64,000 bases of DNA from Toxorhynchites rutilus septentrionalis (Eukaryota > Arthropoda > Insecta > Diptera > Culicidae), in contig NC_073745.1 of NCBI RefSeq assembly GCF_029784135.1, positions 278,477,803-278,541,802 of the forward strand, given 5' to 3'. The translations under genes were made by a program, and so were the position numbers. Position 1 is the first letter of the stretch. Every line of letters starts with the position of its first letter. This document shows positions 1 to 10,856 of this stretch, in pieces. The notes under the pieces were generated by a model. It searched no databases. It worked only from the letters and a program-made list of their open reading frames with translations, and was not told where the DNA came from.

Positions 1-230
1 ATCATCAGCGGCTGCTGATTTGAAGTAATTCTCTTTGTCTTACTATGATATATCAGAAAATGTATATTTGACATTTGATGAAAAAGGATATCATGTTGAA
101 CACTTAATGTTCGTGTTCCGCTTAGGAAAAATGTGTGTTCAAAAAACTTGAACATTTCCCTGCTCATGAACATGACATCAGAAATCATCTCAAGTTGTAT
201 AATTGATGAATAACTGGATAGTTAGTTCGA

Positions 231-410
231 GCTATGAACTCAATCAAAAATGAACAAGTAAAATCATGATGATAGAATCTCAGTTTCGGGTAAACCGGTT
301 AAACCAAGCAATTCTAGGTCTATTTTGTCTTGACCTTCCTCGATATTTGTATAGTTGCGTACGATCGGATGACGAACCGATATTGGAATATTTTCGGTAG
401 AAGGAAACAA
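231..410 (+). repeat. Dispersed repeat, copy near 7370-7545
   Basis: AAATCATGATGATAGA or AAATCATGATGATGCT, then TCTTGACCTTCCTCGATAT or TCTCGACCTTCCTCGATAT, and TATTGGAATATTTTCGG or TATTGGGATATTTACAG occur at 262-400 and 7397-7530 in the same order and orientation, over about 150 bp with changes. Function unknown. Confidence 0.5.
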
Positions 411-2440
411 CAAAAAAAAAGATTGAACCGGTTATATCGAACACTACGGTTATTTCTTAGTTCCGGGGGAAAAAACTGAATCTCGGAAGGAATAAAGGTG
501 TTGAAGGTGAAGAGACTTTAAACTATGGGAGTTCATTCGTCTCTGATGTATCTCGGAGATTTGACTAGTCATTTTAAATGACCTTGTTTGAGGCCAGAAG
601 TAAATGAGCTCAAGTTTAAAGTTGTAATCCCAATAGAAGATCATGACTAAACAGAGATGACATGACAAACGCGTTCAGAAATACACGAAACTTTTTCCGT
701 TTCATTACGTTATTTTACTATAGCCGTTGATTGATGAACGGATTGGGAAAATCCAAATCAAGACAATTCGATAGTCATAACAACCATAAAATAATATTTC
801 ACGCCTTTTTTGTTGTAATAGGAAATTGAAGGGTCTTGAATAATGTTTCAAATTTTTTTCAGAATGAATCCGTCCAAATCCATCAAAGTTTACATCTCAT
901 TCCTAATAATGATATGTTTGATGAATAGTGGATTGATGAATTGATCTCACCAAATTGGTTGTATTAGGAAACCAATTAACTTGCCTTTGGCAAGATCAAT
1001 TCAGATCTGTCAATAACAGATGTAAAACTCCTTTTCATTAACAACGAGGTCTATAGCGGATCGAAACGCAAATTCAAGATTACTGAGCAGACAGTCTCAA
1101 TTTTAATTGTATTCAGCTGTTTATTAATTTATTTATCAAGTTCTCGATGCAACGAATGCCAATCCACTCATTGTATTTCGATGAGCCAACTCGAAGATGT
1201 CACATATTCGAATCATAGAAGTAAAAACAAATGGAATCGAGTACAAACATTTCAGTTCTCTTCCGTCAATTTGAGAAACAGCGATTTAAAGTTGAAGATG
1301 GAACGTACAGTTGGTCTCGAATACAATACGAAACCGAAAGAAATCATGCAATTTGTCTATTTGAGACCGGTTCAACAGAACGGTTTATTTTATTGCTTCG
1401 TAATTGCAATCGGTTTAAATCACGTAGATCTCTTGATCTTGCTCAACATTTACGTATTTGCGTAGGATCGGTTGATGACACGATACAGAGTTGCGGAATT
1501 GATGTGAATTATCCTGAGCACAGGGCATTAGCAATTCATTTCGAAGGTCACTCGTTTCTCTTATGTCATAGTGGTGTCCCTCCTAGTATTGAAATACCTT
1601 ACTATTCTAGTCACTCAGCATAGTCATTAACGTAAACGTGCAATATTTTATACGCTGATAATTGAACTTCATTGAGATCCGCATGACCTTGCCTAATAAA
1701 ATTAACGTTTGTCTGATGTGGTAACTGAAATAACGTTTTACGTAAATTTTATTGTTGTCGAATATCTACAAACATAATTTGATATGTTGCTCGTCATTTT
1801 TTGATATGTTGATCAGACTGAACCGACATGTTTGTCGAAACGCAATGTTCCATCGCAATGTTCTATCGCTGATTATATTCGAGTGTCCTTTTTGCTTGTT
1901 CTTCAGGTATAATTTCATGTTTCTCAACGTTGATAAAACTTTCCGACCATGTATTTTGTTTTGTTGAATAGCCACGAAGAATTTAAAGAATTTAATTTTA
2001 TGTTGCTTTTATTTCGCAACTGTTAAATATCAATAATTTGGCAAAACAAGTATTTGTGTCCTTTTACTGCTTTATGTAAATCCTGACAACTATCTCCGTA
2101 ATTTCATAGAAAGTGATTAGTGTTCATTCATCGAGGCAACATACGGACTGTCTAATACAAATTATAATTTCAAGACAGTTGATGGTATTCGGCTTGAAAA
2201 AATCTTACTTATCTTTTTAAGAGATAGTTATTTATTTATCTTTTTAGAGATAGTTAAGACACTCTCAATCTCAAGTTTTGTCTAGTTTTGCTATATATCA
2301 ATGGAAAAAAATCAAATCATGCTTTAAAAACACTGATTTTCACACAGCTATTAACATGGCAACAATCAGAACAACAGCGTGCATTTTTCACATTATAAAA
2401 TTTAGTATGGCATAATTCTACTAACCCATTTTTTATTATA
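411..2440. other. No supported gene
   Basis: AT-rich sequence. Two overlapping plus frames at 1181-1623 (94 and 130 codons) match nothing I know and lack splice or promoter support. No tRNA or clear repeat ends seen. Confidence 0.5.
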
Positions 2441-2530
2441 CAGTAGAACCCCGATTATCCGCGGAATAGTCTGGCTAGCTCACCGCGAATAACGAAAAAC
2501 GCAGATAACGCTATAAAGGACTTAAAATGT
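2441..2530 (+). mobile_element. pogo-type terminal sequence
   Basis: After TA comes CAGTAGAACCCCGATTATCC, then GCGG, and further in are GCGAATAACG and GCAGATAACG units. This is the usual appearance of a pogo/Tigger inverted end. The matching right end was not found, so this is a fragment or its partner has decayed. The foldback at 2625-4070 begins 95 bp downstream and could be its interior. Confidence 0.5.
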
Positions 2531-2624
2531 GTTCCAAACACGAAAAAAGATATTTCAGCATGAAAAATTTGTTTTATCAATACGAAATCATTAAACTATC
2601 CATCTACAAGATCGTGTACGCTAG

Positions 2625-4070
2625 TGCACAATGGTCCAGGAGATGCATTTAAGTGGAAATCAGCATTTAGAGCACGACAATTATTCTTTAGACAAAAACT
2701 GTCTTCGACAATGTTGTTACATATGATAGCGCGCTCATTTTTATGTTGTCGAAAATAGGGTGACCAAAATTGTCGATAAAATAAAAAATCTATCTTTCTT
2801 ATCTCTGTAGATATAGGTGTTTACCTATAGTTCGACAATGTCATAGTCCCAGTTATTTGAGACATCTTTGTAGAACGATTTTTTTTTTTCTATCTCTTGA
2901 AATAACCGATATAGCGCCTTTTTTCTAAGTTACGTTAAGGTCACTATTTAAAAAAACTGTTTACTGTTTTTTTGCTCTAACTTTTATATTTCAAATTCTA
3001 CATACAAACTGTCTTCATAAGACTTTGAGAACATACTGATACAAACATTTTGCGATACAGATCTTGGCAATATCTCAACTTCATCCAAAGTTATTGATAT
3101 TTCTTCCCAAAAAATACTGTTCTTCCCAAAAAAATACGCTTGCTTGCCATTTTTTCTGAGGCAAACATACAAAATGTTTGTTGACCAAATTTCACTCTAT
3201 ATAATATGTGTTTTTCAAAGATATGTTATTTTTTGTATTTGAGTAAATTGAAATTGAAATCATGAGTTTTTGGGTGAAGAATTTTTGTCACCCTATTTTT
3301 GATAACATCAAAATGAGCGATCTATTAAATGTAACAAATTGTCGAAAACAGTTTTTGTCTAAAGAATAAATATCTCCCACAAAGTTGTTTTTTAACTAAA
3401 TTGCATCAGGGTAACAATGAAAAAGCGGGTTTTTTTGCTCTAACTTTTATATTTCAAATTCTGCATCAAAACCGTCTTCGCACTACTTTTAGAACTTATC
3501 AAGACCAACATTTAGCGATGCAGAACTTGTTTGTTTTAGTAAGCTCTGAAGGTCTTTCGAAAACAGTTTGTATGTAGAATTTGAAATATAAAAGTTAGAG
3601 CAAAAAAACAGTTTTTTTCATGATGACCCTAACGCAGCCTAGAAAAAAGGCGCTCTATCGGTTAATTCAAGAGACAGAAAAAAACTTTGTTCTACAAATA
3701 TGTCTCAAATAACTAGGACTTCAACATTGTCGAACTATGTTTACCTCTAATTAAAAAGACAAGAAAGTTATATTTTTTATTTCATTGACAATTTTGGTCA
3801 CCCTTTAATTACATAAAAAATAAAATAAGTAAAAAAAACTTTTTTAATTAAACGGTTTAATTGTGATTAACCATAATAATGTACTAAAAGCTAGAAAATA
3901 ATTAGGCAAGTAGCAGTTAGCAGTTATCACACCTCTTCTTCATTAGTCTATGGCATTGGTAAGACTAAAATAAAATCGTGGGACATATGATAAAGTCGCA
4001 AATTGTGGTTAATGGAAATCCAACGTGTGCCAACGTGTCCACTTAAATGCATCTCCTGGACCATTGTGCA
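2625..4070. repeat. 1.45-kb foldback repeat with perfect 32-bp arms
   Basis: Outer arms at 2625-2656 and 4039-4070 are exact inverted copies (TGCACAATGGTCCAGGAGAT and so on). Further in, 2760-3010 is inverted at about 3565-3805 with many differences, and 2685-2765 pairs with about 3285-3375. A direct copy of 2960-3070 lies at 3425-3535. The whole stretch can fold into a long imperfect hairpin. Frames inside (for example 2984-3172) are not genes. Related pieces lie at 61985-62200 and 63835-64000. Confidence 0.85.
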
Positions 4071-5670
4071 GTGGTCAGATAATGTGAAAGCTATGACCAA
4101 AACAAAAGTGCATGATCATATCATTCACTGACAATTTTCGGGAAAGGCTACTTACAGTGATTACTAAATAAAGTGCAATTTCCCGTTGACCAATTTTAGT
4201 TGAGGTATGAAACATGAAAACTTCTTGAATGATCTGAAAATGATCTTCAACAAAGCCGTTTAAAAATTGTTAGACTTCGCAGTGAGAACGAAGACAAAAT
4301 CAAACTGTGAGGAACCATGTTGGATCCCAATGAAAAACATTTTTTTAAAGGCTTGAACTTGAAGGAATAAATAGAACGTATGAAGGCCGTATTGTTGTCT
4401 ATAAGAGAGTTTTGCCTCGGATTACATATATAGGTATTAAGTGCACCTACCATCATTCTAAAGCGATTTCTTCTATGGGATCATATTCAGGTTTAGTGAT
4501 TGCAGTTGTAGTACTGCAGCCGACCCTGAGTCCGTTTTGAAGCTTGTAGAGAACACTCTTCATTTAAATTTGCTTGAAAATATGAAATAAAATTATCATT
4601 GAAATCGGTCTGTAGTTATTCGGATTGGTATATCTACACAATTTTTTTTTCTTCATTTATTCACTCAAAATAAACATTTAAAAAACAACAAAGGGTTTAT
4701 CGATATAAAGATTTTGATTTTTCAATTTGAAACCAACTTGTAAATTATGTATTTTTTTTTGTAGTTTATTGTCTGCACAAAAAAGTAAAACGAGATTCTA
4801 CATTTAATTTTGTTTGAAAATTTAACATTTTGATCGAGCAAGAAGCAAATCCATGCTAGGGAAACGCTTCGCGGCCCGCATGAATATATAGAAAATAAGA
4901 AGCTCTTATTTCAATCCTATTTTAACAAAGTTATAGAGCAGTTTCACCCCAAATCAACCGACCTCTACCTCGAGCCTCTACAATATTCTACACATTAGAT
5001 ATTCGATGTCTACCTAAAATCACAATTATTATTATCAGATGGCCAATTTTTATTACGACTGTTTTTTTTATAAGGGCGTAAGTAGAATAGATTAGTTGTT
5101 TAAAAAAAGGAAATCCAAATGTCTGATTGAAATATGATGTGCGGCAAAATTGTTGGGAATCAATAAACTATTTAAGAAAAATAATATTTTCAATTATACC
5201 GTTAAAAAATTTCATATTAAAAACGTGTATAGCTCAAACAAGTGTCCTTTTCGATATTTTTGTAAAAATATTTTTATTTAAGAAAGCTTGGCATGCAATG
5301 ATGCCGTGTCGGATTCGCCAAAATGGAAATATGAACTTTTAAAAAAAGTTGAAATTTAATACTCGAAAGCGTTATCATTAAAAAAATGTATAAAAAATGG
5401 AATCTACAATGCGATTTTACATGAAAAAGTATATTTAACGTTTTGCCCTATGACTAACCTTTCTTGAAATATTCTAAGCTTTGCGAAATAAAATTAAAAT
5501 TCGCACATGAAAGAAGCGCACAAAAATAGGTTTCCTTTGATTCAGTTTTACATGCTGAAAATTAATATTTTAACATGCTAGAAAAAAATCTTTTTTTTTT
5601 TAATTTAATTGTGAGTATAGCCTATGAATTTCATACCAACCGAAATCGATATTAAAATAGTGAAAACATA
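4071..5670. other. No supported gene
   Basis: AT-rich. Short frames only (up to 71 codons). A CTGCAGCCGACCCTGAGTCC stretch near 4515 stands out from the surroundings but has no match I can name. Confidence 0.5.
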
Positions 5671-6130
5671 TACAGCCATTCCATGCTAAACCGATATAGT
5701 GGTTCTCAGAATTTCGTGACAATTGGTAGTTTTGTTCCTTATCGCAAAACATTAGATCCGTATTTTTTATTTATCTTTTTATTTTTTTTATGAGGGTTCC
5801 ATTTTAGGGTTGTCCGAAAATTAGAACTTTTTCTCTTTCCCCAAAAATTACTTTTTTCAAAATTCATAACTTTTGGTTCACAGAACCGATTCAGAAGATC
5901 GGTATATCAAATTAAAGTCAATGAACTAATGTGAAAAAATATTGTACTCGAGAAAAAAATGGATTTTATTTTCGTAATTATTGATTGTATTTGTTTTTTA
6001 TAGTTTACATGGACTCCCGACCAAGGCCGCTATATATTTTTTATATTTTTTTCTAGAAAACTGAGCTTTTTTCACATAACTAATCCAAAATTCAAAAAGG
6101 TTTTTCTCTTGTTTTTGAGTAACGATTTTC
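5671..6130 (+). repeat. Left arm of the foldback family
   Basis: TA, then CAGCCATTCCATGCTAAACC and about 440 bp matching 36773-37210 (GATTCAGAAGATCGGTATAT, GACCAAGGCCGCTATATATT). The right arm was not found. Diverged and non-coding. Confidence 0.7.
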
Positions 6131-6671
6131 CAAAGTCAACCGTCGGTCCGAAAATGATCGATTTTGGATTCATGATTTTTTAACCAGTTTGATTCTCAGA
6201 ATCAAAGTCACAAAAAAAACTTGAAAGCCCAGAAAAATGTATATTCCAGAGCATTCATCTGGAACCGTCATGGAATTATTTAATCAAATAAGTTAATTGA
6301 AAACTATTATCATACATTCACCAACTGATGTTCATCCAGAACTCTGCTGACAATAATCCCGTTGAAACCAATCGTATCATACGCCTGGCATTTAGTCGAA
6401 ATCTTGTTAGTAGTCCCAGTTCTAGAGAAAGAACGCTACAGCTGGACCTGATGTCACAATTTTCACTGTCAGCCAAGTGAATGGGATGGTGTAAATATAA
6501 CTTGTGACCATTTGCTTTGTTATGACCAAACTTACAAAACTGCTTCTGCTCTCCTTCTATTTACGACCACTAATTTGACAACATTGAAAGGGATCCATCG
6601 TTTATGAAATTTGTCAAATGGATTTGGGTGAATATATATTCACAATATTCACAAAAAAAAACAAAAATTTT

Positions 6672-7060
6672 TCTCTACGCTCAAAAAGATCGGAGAGATA
6701 GCAAAGAAAAGATCGATTTTAGCAATTTTATTTGAAGTAGGAAGAATCGATCCGAAAAATTGAAAATCGCAGAGAAAATGAACGATCTTCTAAATATCGA
6801 TCCAAGATAGTTAAATCCTATTCACTATCACTAGCCAAGCATGAATGGATGAATGTTGATATTATGTTCATAAAGTTTGTTAGGTGAGATTAAAATCGAT
6901 GTACACTGAAAGAAAAACTCTAAAATCGAAAAAAATCGAAGGAAAAAGATCGTTCCTTATGATTTTTTCGGGTACAAAAAATCAATCCAAAAAATCGGAA
7001 ATCGAAATAGAAAAGATCGATCTTCTGAAAATCGATCCAAGATCGCCCAATCCTAATGGG
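6672..7060 (+). repeat. Two direct units of about 215 bp, AAGATCGAT-rich
   Basis: 6672-6830 and about 6888-7055 share AAGATCGATTTT or AAGATCGATCTTCT, AATCGATCCAAGAT and TCCTA, with ACTATCACTA and GCACTACTCC following. Diverged. The plus-strand frame at 6884-7108 is a Lys/Ile-rich by-product. Confidence 0.55.
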
Positions 7061-7369
7061 CACTACTCCTTATGGAAGCATTGCAACATAAATAGAAGAA
7101 TAAAATAAGCAGCTAGTCTTGGTTTTTTGTGTAGTTTGAATAAACTATTCATGAGAAACTCAAATTGGCACAACCTTCTGATAATTATATATGTGGGATT
7201 CAGTTAGACCACCCCCTTCACACAACGAACAGGGTCGGCTATACTAATTTTCGCAATATAATTCAATCAATTGTCATAAAAAAGTAATCTTGAAGTTGAG
7301 TAAGAATGGACACTTCCTTTCTGTGAATTTTGAGTACTAATTGTGAATTACACTTGTTCTGAACTACCA

Positions 7370-7545
7370 TATATAACGCACAGAAATAAACAAGCAAATC
7401 ATGATGATGCTTGGATACAAGTGAAGTCGGCTCGACCTAGCAGTTCAATCCCTTTGTCTCGACCTTCCTCGATATCTGATTAGTGATTGGAAGGTTGGAT
7501 AAAGAACTTATATTGGGATATTTACAGCGAGATAAATTCAAAAAA
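7370..7545 (+). repeat. Dispersed repeat, second copy
   Basis: Partner of the block at 231-410. Shared words are CTCGACCTTCCTCGATATCT and ATCATGATGATG. No coding frame. Confidence 0.5.
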
Positions 7546-9330
7546 CAGAACGATTACGTAAAACGCTATTATTGTATGTTCGTGGTGGAAGAAAAAAAAG
7601 CTTGACCTCGTCGATCAATACAAATTCAAATGGTCGCGTGTCTCATTTTCGACATTTGTCATTGACGAATAAGCAGAAATACAGAAAAGCGAATACGAGA
7701 AATAATTTATATAGAAAAAAAGGTAACAGAAAATCATAACGACTTCTTAACAATATCGCGCAGTTTTTTTGTATTTGCCAATTGAATATGGTTACATGAT
7801 GTTGCATGATTCTACTGAATTAATCTGGATGAAAAAATCTTTTCCTTCGAATATAAGAACAAATATTTAATTTTTATTTGTTCTGTTCTCTTAGCCGAGC
7901 ACTTGGCAGAAGGAGTAGAGTTTTTGGTAACGTTAATGCTATTGAGATACGATCAGTGTCATACAATCTGTACCAATCAATAATACCAATTGAGAAGCAT
8001 CATCCGAATTATGAATTATTTACTCGAAGAGATTTTAATAACTAGTAGATACCTGATTATCAAAATCTTTACTCTGCAAAATAAATTCTGTTGCAATATT
8101 TTTCGATTATCCGAAGATGACGCTCTATTAAAGATCGTTATTAACCATTCGAATGAATGAAATGCCTTCCACAGCTCTGTTGGTATTCAGTTTTCCACTA
8201 TGTCTACCCATGATTCTAGCTTCACTTCCTGAACCTCTCACTGACCTCACATTTCTGATAACCAGTTACTCAGTCATCGGAATGATCCACAGCAACGACA
8301 TTATGAAAACAAAGCGCATTCGGAAATAAACTCGACAGAAACCTGTTGATACACTGATCTCTCGCGCAGACAATGCGTCCGTTTGATCTGCCTGGTAGTG
8401 CTTAACCTGCAAGAGTGAGCGTGGAGATTGTAGTCACCCACGTTCCACCTTAACACTCCGCAAGCTCATGCAAATGGGACATGTCCGATGAAAAATTTAA
8501 AAATATAGATCCACTCGATGGTTGTGTATTTGCTTTTCTTGAATGGTACAACGCTTCCAGAGGTACTTTTGCCGTCTGAACGAAGATACACGCGTCACTT
8601 TTATTAGAACTGCGATTTCTTATGCCGAATAACATGTCTTGAATGTGTTCTGGGTGGCAAGTTCTAGAATACGCGTGACCACAGCACAACTCTGAAGATT
8701 TTTTTTTGACGAACCACTAACAACTTGTCCACGGGAGCACCGTAGACACTATATTGAATATATAGAACCATCGTCTGGATCATCTGTGTCTTTCTAAAAT
8801 GACACCAACTCAAATATCTGAGAGGTCATGGCTTCGACCTCAAAAATATTGACCGAAAAACGGCACGCGAATGCTAATTTGAACCAAACACTGTCCGAAA
8901 TTGCACTGCCTGAAGGCGTGGAGTATTTCCCCGGCTCAACGATTGTTATTTAACCGGGTAAATATTCATTGTTCACCTTGTGCGGTTAGCTGAAGTACAA
9001 AACGTTGTTTTTGCATCGATATCAACGAAATCAGTAGACGCTAATTTACATCGGTGGCCTTGTCATTATTTTTGTGATAATTATAGCTAAAGTCACATGA
9101 AATGATCAACGATTAACATTCTATGTTCATAGCAAGTAATTTGTTTGACCCGCTAGAGCAAATTGTTAGGTCAGCCCAACCGATGGTCATTATCATTATC
9201 TCATTTCTAGTAGCTATCATTAAGAACTTAATCGATTGCAACTCATTTCGAAAGCAAAACTATCAAGTGCAAGGCGAGCCTGTTCTTCAGCACCGCCCGG
9301 CTTGCACGATATGTTGTAACAATGACCTAC
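7546..9330. other. Searched for SDR exons 2-4, none found
   Basis: This is where the missing exons of the SDR gene at 9331-9882 would be expected. I looked on the minus strand for the exon-2 motif (RGHI.GVSS) and the YSATK/YxASK motif and saw neither. The 79-codon minus frame at 8450-8689 does not resemble SDR proteins. Confidence 0.5.
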
Positions 9331-9882
9331 CCAAAAGTGTGACAACAGGTTCACATTGATGATCCTCTGCACATCCTGTACGCTACCTTCGGACAGCGAC
9401 AGCATCGCCAGCAAGCCTGCATTGTTCACAAGAATATCCACCGGTCCCAGCGCGGATTCGATCCGTTTTCGCAGCTCTGCAACCGACTGATGATCGGCCA
9501 CATCGACCCGGAACCCTTCGGCATTAACGCCGTACCGATTTCGCACTTCTTTTGCCGTGTTCTGCGCACTCGGCAAATCGATATCTGCCACCGCAACCGC
9601 GCAGCCCTCTTGGGCTAACCGAAGACACAACGCTCTCCCCAAACCATTGCCACCACCAGTCACCAAGGCTACCTGGCCCTTTATGGATTTCTTCTGCGCG
9701 GGCAGAAGCAGCTGGACAAAATCTCGCAAAAGTACGGGCACGATAAGCACCAACAGTTTGATAACTTTGGTCACACCATCCAACAGGGCGGTACTGAGAG
9801 GGATTTCCTTGGTGGTTTGCGCAATACTAGCCGGAACGTAGGAACCGTCCGCGTGGGAGAAATATTGTTCGTGATAAGCCAT
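9331..9882 (-). CDS. SDR-family retinol dehydrogenase-like protein, exon 1 only
   Basis: Exon 1 (184 codons) of a membrane-associated short-chain dehydrogenase/reductase, probably NAD(P)-dependent oxidation/reduction of a retinoid or steroid. Seen: start MAYHEQYF, chosen because it aligns with MVQYFKHN in the paralogue at 20199-21400; a hydrophobic anchor at about residues 39-60; the Rossmann motif TGGGNGLGR; an acidic AVADIDL after strand 2; DVAD; and NNAG. The exon ends after SHFW at a GT donor (GGGTAGGT), phase 0, exactly as in the paralogue. The open frame runs 43 codons upstream of this start and past the donor to 9220, but the residues beyond SHFW do not resemble an SDR. Exons 2-4, with the YxxxK active site, would lie to the left; I could not find them in 1-9330. 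This may be a truncated duplicate or a gene with a very long intron. Family call is strong; functional status is uncertain. Confidence 0.8.
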
Positions 9883-10856
9883 CGCTCCCTTCTGTTCAGA
9901 ACCTTTGGTCGGACTCGCCCGGTCAAGCGCGCGATCGGAACTCAACTGATGACTTGAGACGCGTGTCGCTTCGTATAATAGGGGTGCACAGTGTCTGTGC
10001 TCGGTCAACACTTGTTGCTTGCTGGTTTTCCAGTGCTCTAAGCACTAAGCAGGGGTTTTCAGATCTTTTTATCGGTAGAGCTCTTTTTAAAATCAAAGTA
10101 TTTGACAGAGTTTCTGCAATACTGAATAATTTTTTTTTCTAAACATTGCCGGTATATGACGGTATGTTCATTTGATGGTATCTGAGCACCTTGAAGAATC
10201 CATTTGTTTTCAAATGCTGCGAGTGGAAGTACTTGGGAAAGCTTCGCTGGGCACCATTTGAAAACCCCTTGCTTGAAGCATTTAAATGCCACTGGAAAAT
10301 GGTGTGCTTAATTACTAGTTTAGCGAGAAGTGGAAAGCAGCTTGATCTCTTCTCACAATCTTGAAATGGTTATCAAACTTCAAGACTATATTTATTCAAT
10401 ACAATTGTTCATAGGAGATAACCGCTCGCGTGTTCTTAAACTTATTCTAGGTGCACGTATTCATAACAATATTTTGTGTACTAAACATCGTTCGTGGATA
10501 TTTTAAATTATACTGTTAGTTTACATCATGTAACGCATGTAACAGCAATCGGTGCGGCATTATTTGCGCGCAATTTCGGATCAAAAGCGCTGATGATGCG
10601 TTCCTATAGAGATTCGCTTTCCGTATACAGTTTATATTTCTCGCCCAGTTGTCAGCATAATAAGAGGGTGGCATATAGCAAAGTGGTTCTAATAAATAGA
10701 ATTTATTTCAAATGGTACAATATTGTTTCTTTTTCTAACGACACAATATGTTCCCATTTTATACTGTTCTGAATCATATTTCGGACGCCTGGGTCATTTG
10801 ATGCAGAAAACAGTTCTAAACTCCATGCACAGGTATTATTTTGTGTATATTTTTAA
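9883..10856. other. Upstream of SDR exon 1, no second gene
   Basis: Would contain the 5' region of the minus-strand SDR exon. No TATA box is evident, and the ORF extends 43 codons upstream of the chosen start. Rest unassigned. Confidence 0.4.

Noticed and set aside
1181..1623. Two overlapping plus-strand frames of 94 and 130 codons
   Set aside because: Different frames over the same bases, no recognisable motif, no promoter or splice signals.
9220..9330. Extending the SDR coding region past SHFW
   Set aside because: The residues after the donor (VGHCYNISCKPGG) do not align with the paralogue, where an intron starts at the same codon.
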